NCBI GenBank assembly: GCA_019693395.1
Contig: JAAMXP010000544.1
Location: forward strand, 10,233-36,703
Reading direction: 5' to 3'
DNA length: 26,471 nt
Origin: Ettlia oleoabundans
Lineage: Eukaryota > Chlorophyta > Chlorophyceae > Chlamydomonadales
Shown: piece after piece, positions 21,701 to 26,471 of the stretch
How positions within the stretch are numbered: the first letter of the stretch is position 1
How the letters are laid out: each line of letters opens with the position of its first letter
Translations under genes and position numbers: made by a program
The notes under the pieces: model-generated
Database searches by the model: none
What the model was told of the DNA's origin: nothing
What the model saw: only the letters and a program-made list of their open reading frames with translations

Positions 21701-22551
21701 CCTGCATCAACTTCCAGCCACCCATGCTAGCACCACCCATACGCCCCACGCGCCCCACCCACCTGCACCAGCGCAGCATCGTCAGGGTGCAGCGGCGGTA
21801 CAACCTCCGGTATGCTGTACTGCTCTATGTTCCAGGGGTGTATGGGTATCCCTAGATCCGGCTCGAAGAGCAGATCTTTCTTCAAGTCCTTCTCCAGTTC
21901 TGTTAACTTGAACGCTGCAATTTTCTCCTTGTCATAAGGTTGTAACAAGAGCTTGGGGTCGCAAGGGATCTGCGGCAAAGGGGAAAGGAAAGAAGCAAGA
22001 AAGGAAGGCTGGGCAAGGCCAGCAGCAAGCGGCCTAACTGGCAGCAAGGCTGTCGCTAAGCTGCTGGCTACAGCACAGCAGAGCCCCAAAGCATATCTGC
22101 TGGCTCAGATTTGGCCTATGCTGACAGCTTGCTTGGCATCACAGCTTGAGATCCAACCCCACGCACCTCTGGCAGGTCGTTTTTGAAGCGGATGTTGCAG
22201 AGGAAGGCGGTTTCCCGATGCAGCCGGTCGGGGCCGAGCGGGATGCGCACTTTCCACTCCGGGCCCCGCTTCTGCTGCTCCTTTGGGGCCCCCTGCTGCA
22301 GGTGGGCAACAAGCCAGGCAAGCTAGAGGGTTGATGTGCCTGTGGTGCAAGCTGATCGAGGCAGCACACAGCCAATACAGGCCCTGCAACAGGCGCCCCA
22401 CTGCCAGGCGGCCCCTGTGGCCGCAGGGTGCTGGCCTGTGGCATACAGGGCCTGTGGCAGGGCTGCTCGTTATTACAAGCATTCACAGTTCGCAAACAAC
22501 GGGCTGCAACGCTGGCTGTGCCCAGCTCACCTTGCCACGGCCGTCTGCCAT
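18717..22551 (-). CDS. PAF1: PAF1, RNA polymerase II-associated factor 1
   Basis: Nine exons on the minus strand: 22551-22531, 22295-22167, 21969-21763, 21352-21073, 20812-20691, 20425-20343, 20100-19997, 19514-19369, 19103-18717, giving 492 residues with all phases consistent. PAF1 is a core subunit of the PAF complex, which travels with RNA polymerase II and promotes elongation and histone modification in the nucleus. Recognisable blocks: CNIRFKNDLPEIPCDPKLL (about 37-55), LLFEPDLGIPI, LSWLLRTKYI (about 140-149), VFPDTLMEG-FDADP (213-230), AREYQWVREYNP, TYLFRF-VRFHDL. The last exon is a long disordered tail rich in Glu, Asp, Gln, Gly and Arg, with a run of Gly and final FGDDDDDI; acidic tails are usual in PAF1. 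Exon 1 codes only MADGRGK, so the start rests on a good donor, correct phase and the small size of the missing N-terminus. Exon 2 begins at a tandem CAGCAG acceptor. Confidence 0.94.
22293..22298 (-). promoter_or_regulatory. NAGNAG tandem acceptor of PAF1 exon 2
   Basis: The minus strand reads CCTGCAGCAGGGGGCC. Splicing after the first CAG starts the exon at 22295 and adds a Gln; splicing after the second starts it at 22292 and omits it. Both keep the frame, so two isoforms differing by one Gln at position 8 are possible. Confidence 0.7.
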
Positions 22552-22953
22552 CGCGGCTTTGCACTGACGAAACAAATACTGACAACGCTCAACTCCTTAA
22601 AGATAAAGAGTGGCAGCAAAACGTGCAGCGGTAAGCGCAAGCTGCGATCAGCTGCAGTGTCGAGACGGAATTTGGGTCTGTGAGGCTGCAGAAAAGGTCG
22701 GCATGGCAGACAAAACAATCGAGTCGTCCCATTGGCCCAAAGAGGCCCCCAAAGAGGCAGGACAGGCGACGCTCGGCCAAAGAAGAAAGCCGAAGAATTG
22801 CTACCGGGTGAGCCGCGTTACCCTAGTGCATTCCCCCATATAAACAATCAGGTACAGAGTGTCAGGAATCAACATCTTACTGGGAGCGTTTCTGAGGCGT
22901 TCCACAATATCGATAGAGCTGGGGCTTACGTGTGTGCCCTCGGGCGCTCCAAA
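22552..22953. promoter_or_regulatory. Divergent promoter region, PAF1 / NicO
   Basis: The 402 bp between the two start codons must hold both promoters and leaders. ATATAAA is seen near 22838-22844, about 110 bp before the NicO ATG, and is a possible TATA-like element for that gene. The NicO frame is open upstream of 22954 but has no in-frame ATG there. Confidence 0.5.
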
Positions 22954-25667
22954 ATGCAGCTAACACAGCGTATAGGCGCGCAATGTGCGCATCCAGCCAG
23001 CAGTCTCGCACCCCTCAGGCTCGCACCTCTCAGAAGGACTAGCCGTGCATGGCAGCTTCAGACCTCACCTTCACGCAGTCCTGCGCGAAGCCCTGCTAGC
23101 CTGCATTGCTCCGCGGCGTACGCAGCAGCAGTGCCACACAGCGGCGGCGGCAGCGAGGGTGATTGTCCGGCCCCCAGCCCCGCCGGTGCAGCCGCTAGCC
23201 AGCAGCCAGCTCAGCAGCAACCTGCAGTGCCACCGCTGCTGCCGCCCTGGGCGGCAAAGATGGTGCGGGTGCTGGGTGCAGCAGCAGCTTTTGTGGTGTG
23301 GTACAACCTGGCGTCAGCCATGCAAGCAGCAGGCCCCTTTGCCTCGCTCAGCCTCGCAGCAGCGCCCGCCAACGAAGGTGAGAGAGGCGTTTCTGGGTGC
23401 TGCGCAATGCATCGGAAGGCTGACCAAACTTGCAGCGCTGTGTGTGCGGCAACCAGTTGGTTGTTCAAGGTAATGTGATGAGGTTCACCCCAGCAAGGCA
23501 CTTGCTCGCTCTTGCCGCCAACTTAGCTACCCTCACCTCATCCTCGCTTCCTCCCATGCGTTCTCCCCTCCCGCACACAGGCCTGCGCAACGCCGTACGC
23601 AGTGCATGGGCGGGGCTGGCAGCCGGCTGCCTTCACACGCTGGCGGGAGCGGACCATTTGGCGGCGCTTACCCCCCTCACGATAGGGCGGAGCCACCTCA
23701 AAGCCTCCCTGCTGGGTGCGCTGTGGGGCTTTGGCCACTCCACCGGCCAGCTCATACTGGGGCTGCTGATGGTGGTGCTGAAGGACAGATTCCAGCAGGC
23801 AAGTCCCAACTACACTAGATTGCGGTTTTTACTTGGCAACGTTCCACCACGGCTCGTGTGCCAGCGCCTCAGCTGGCTCTAATCTGCTTTGCCCGCCCTG
23901 CACATCGGAGTAGGGTCCAGCGAGACAGACACATGTGCACACGCTAGGGACGTTGAGCAGCCAGATCAGGGGAAACGGGCGGGTGCAGCTGGGCACAGCG
24001 GGGCACACACCCAGTTGCAGAAGTTGCCCCGGGCAGCAGGGCGTTGGGAGCCGCTCTGCCACGCTCAAGAGCCAATTGCCTGCTTATAGAATGGAAGCTG
24101 CCGGGATTTCTATCCTCGGTTTAATGAAACACCACCACTTGGACACAACAGGCAGAAGTCAGTGCATGGCTACCTTGCCACGCTCACCAAACTTATGCCC
24201 TCAATTTCTTGCACCCTGGCTGCCTCACCCTTCCTGCAAAACTGCCCGTGTCCCTGCCTGCCTGCCCGCAGCTGGTGCCAGCGCTATCCAAGTGGGGAGG
24301 CGCTACCGTAGGGCTGACGCTTCTGGCCATAGGAACGATGGGCCTGTATGAAACCTTCTTTGACCAGCAGGGTGACGGCGATGCGCATCCTGAGTCTGAC
24401 CCAACTGCTGAGGCGCTGACGGGTACGCTGCGCTGCGCTGTGCCGCGCTGGTAGCGCTGCTCTGCGCATGCGGTGTGCTGTGCTGTGCTGGCAGTGTGTG
24501 GCTGTGCTATGCTGGTGGTGCTGCGCTGGCAGCTGACGCATTGTCGGGTGCTCTGCATCATGCTTGCAGGCATGGAGATGCAGGGGGGCGTGCTGGTGGC
24601 CAAGAAGGAGCGGGGCGGCTTTGGCCTGGCCACATTTGCCACAGGAATCGTCTACGGCCTGCAGGTGATTTTAGTTAAATTAGGGGGAGGGGGGAAGTGC
24701 GTGCGTGTGTTTCTCAGGATGTGGGTGTGTCAGCTGTTTAATAACGTTGGGGGGCCAATAAAACCGCACTTTAAACGTGGTCACGGCATCACATCATTTG
24801 ACATCCCAACATACCCCCTCGAGCTACAGAGCTGTTTGTCCAGGCTCTAGCTGTATACCGTCAGTACAGCTGTTACTGTACAGCATGCCCCTGTACAGCT
24901 GTACGTTTATAGTCTGCCCCTATCTACAAAGCGCAAAGTATCGCCCTTGTTTATGCTGTTGTACCACACAGTCACTGTCTGCGCTCTGTACTGCCATGCG
25001 TTCCATCCGTGCTTACGTACCGCCACCATGTACCGCCCATACCTGCAGCCCGATGCCCTGTTTGTGATTATCCCGGCTCTGGCGCTGCCCACCAAGCTAG
25101 CAGCAGCTGCCTACATCTGCATGTTTGTGCTGGGCACGGTGGCAGCCATGGGGGCATACACGGGAGCAATTGGTGAGCATCCAGGCTGGGTGCAGTTTGG
25201 GTCCGGGTTGGGATGCGCTGCACTGGCGATTGTGTGGTGATGGAGTGCTGGTTGTGTTCACGCTTTTAGGGGGTAGGTGGTCGACACTGGGGTTGGACGA
25301 GCGGACTGTCAGTTGCATAGAGATGAAGTTCTGCAGGTTTTTTCCATTATCTGTTATCAGCCGTCACTGCGTTCTTGCTCCTGCCGTTTGTGCCTTCCGG
25401 GTGCAACCAAACCCGACACATGTTGCTCTTGCCTTTGTCCCTCAACCCGCCCGCAAGCCAATCACGCGGCCACGACCACCTCTCCCATGCCCGCCCTTGC
25501 ACCTTGCAGGCGCCACCAGCGCCGCCATCCAGCGCAACAACAGCGGGCTGACGCAGAAGCTGAGCGGGTTTGCCTCGCTGGCAGCACTCGGCCTGGGTCT
25601 AACCATGCTGCTGGGAGGATTTGGACTGGAGCTGCCATTCACGCTGCCCTTTGGCCACGACCACTGA
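22954..25667 (+). CDS. Plastid NicO-family nickel/cobalt transporter-like protein
   Basis: Six exons: 22954-23377, 23581-23798, 24272-24422, 24570-24664, 25049-25172, 25510-25667, giving 389 residues, all in phase. Residues 1 to about 100 are Arg/Ser/Pro/Ala-rich without membrane segments, a plastid transit peptide with a long linker. A membrane segment near 110-130 is followed by the NicO core: GCLHTLAGADHLAAL (157-171), LLGALWGFGHSTGQL, VGLTLLAIGTMGLYE, FGLATFATGIVYGLQPDALF (about 282-301), ALALPTKLAAAAY, VLGTVAAMGAYT and a last hydrophobic segment ending FGHDH. The His/Asp motif H160, D166, H167 and the conserved blocks match the plant 'high-affinity nickel-transport' group (Arabidopsis At2g16800 and At4g35080). 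The metal carried by plant members is not settled. Intron 2 uses a GC donor. The chosen ATG is the first in frame. No TGTAA is seen in the 800 nt after the stop. Confidence 0.93.
23799..24271 (+). other. GC-AG intron (NicO intron 2)
   Basis: The exon ends TTC CAG CAG and the intron starts GCAAGT, the classical GC-donor consensus with strong U1 pairing. The acceptor is CCCGCAG. Phase and protein alignment (KDRFQQ followed by a KWGG-VGLTLL block) require this junction, and no GT donor nearby fits. Confidence 0.85.
24423..24537 (+). repeat. GCTG-rich degenerate repeat in NicO intron 3
   Basis: The 147-nt intron is mostly imperfect GCTGCGCTGTGCTG units, for example 24427-24455 and 24471-24530. 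It looks like a simple-sequence expansion between a GTACG donor and a TTGCAG acceptor. Confidence 0.7.
24863..24904. repeat. GTACAG/CTGTAC palindromic cluster in NicO intron 4
   Basis: GTACAGCTGT, CTGTACAG and the 12-bp perfect palindrome GTACAGCTGTAC (24893-24904) lie within about 42 bp inside the intron 24665-25048. The units could fold into alternative hairpins. No function is known. Confidence 0.7.
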
Positions 25668-26471
25668 AGGCCGACGCCGGGGACAGCGACACTGAGCAGC
25701 CCAACAGGCTTAGCATGAGCTGCTCAGCAGGCCCAGCATGGCTCAGCGGTCAGCTTGCAACTGTTTTGTCAGTCGGCTGGCTGTGCAGGGAGGCCAGCCC
25801 ATAGCAGTGGTAATAACCAGACCTTAGGACTCGGCGCGCTGTGGCGCCGGCAGCAACCGCGCCAGAGGGCCCTAAAGCACAAAGGGTCCTGGTCGGCCAA
25901 GCCTCTGGGCAGTTGCCAGCTGGTCGCTATGGCCTCGATTGCTGCATGCGCCTCCATTCTTGAGGCTCTGCTTAGCTCCTACACAGGCGGCTGGGCCGCT
26001 GATGGGCGGGCCTTAACCGTGCCAATTGCTGATATGGCGATGACGCCTGCCTGCCTCAAAGACCCGAGACAGCAACTGCCTGCGTGCTCTCGTTGGCTCA
26101 TGTAGCAACTGTTGCACATTGTTGGGTACAGGTCCTTCCATTCCCTTTTCTCTCCGACTGCCGTTAATCTAGTAACTTAGGTGCCATGGCACACGGCCTC
26201 TTGGGCGGCGCTGGCTAGCCGGCTACAGTCGGCCAGCCGGTTATGCTTGGCTGCCAAGCCCAACCTTACTTGTTGCTTGCACAATTCCGTTAGCACTACC
26301 CACCACCAAGCTCCCAAGTTTTCCTTTGCCTTTGTTTCTTGTTTCCAAATCGTGGGGCTTAAGTGCTGAGCCCATTAGGATAGTTTGCACACGCGCCTGC
26401 CCTGCACCTATTCGCTGCAGCCAGCCCACTGCTGCAGTCCCTCCCGCGCTGCTCACCAGCCTGCTGTCCCC
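25668..26471. other. Right-edge region without a supported gene
   Basis: This follows the NicO stop and should begin with its 3' untranslated region, although no TGTAA is present on the plus strand. Open frames near 25929-26105 and 26181-26456 have no recognisable product or paired splice sites. The region may include the end or promoter of a gene beyond the window. Confidence 0.5.

Noticed and set aside
25929..26105. Short open frame starting MASIAACASI
   Set aside because: No similarity recognised, no splice partners, and it lies in the expected 3' region of the NicO gene.

Overview
The window is nuclear DNA from a photosynthetic eukaryote, most likely a core chlorophyte green alga. Reasons: eight genes, each with four or more spliceosomal introns (129 to 796 nt, nearly all with GTGAG/GTGCG/GTGGG-type donors and TGCAG-type acceptors); TGTAA poly(A) signals after most genes; several N-termini that look like plastid transit peptides; and plant/algal families such as plastid ribosomal protein L11, a plant-type NicO metal transporter and an RPI4-like isomerase homologue. 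No species is assigned. I see no rRNA, tRNA, CRISPR array, transposon or prokaryotic operon.

Layout, left to right. 1-984: no supported gene. 1340-3416 (-): secreted Thr-tailed protein of unknown family. 4242-6547 (-): plastid RPI4-like ribose-5-phosphate isomerase homologue. 6837-9318 (+): hotdog-fold thioesterase with an organelle-type N-terminus. 10351-13137 (-): type II membrane, glycosyltransferase-like protein. 13788-15492 (+): plastid ribosomal protein L11. 15790-18017 (+): DUF1499 protein with a twin-arginine thylakoid-lumen signal. 18717-22551 (-): PAF1, a subunit of the RNA polymerase II PAF complex. 22954-25667 (+): plastid NicO-family nickel/cobalt-transporter-like membrane protein. 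25668-26471: no supported gene.

Exon models were built by hand. Each was accepted only when donor and acceptor dinucleotides, reading-frame phase and recognisable protein sequence agreed across every junction. All eight models give an uninterrupted frame from ATG to stop. One intron (NicO intron 2) uses a GC donor. Start codons and 5' ends are the least certain parts.

The genes do not form a pathway or operon. They form three divergent pairs sharing 289, 650 and 402 bp between start codons, plus two convergent pairs whose opposed poly(A) signals lie about 110 and 305 bp apart. Only L11 and DUF1499 on the plus strand, and RPI4-like and the secreted gene on the minus strand, are head-to-tail. 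Four products look plastid-targeted (L11, DUF1499, RPI4-like, NicO) and one more organelle-targeted (thioesterase). I did not find a convincing new multi-gene system. The most unusual items are the secreted Thr-tailed protein, the RPI4-like protein lacking the expected catalytic lysine, and the glycosyltransferase-like protein.
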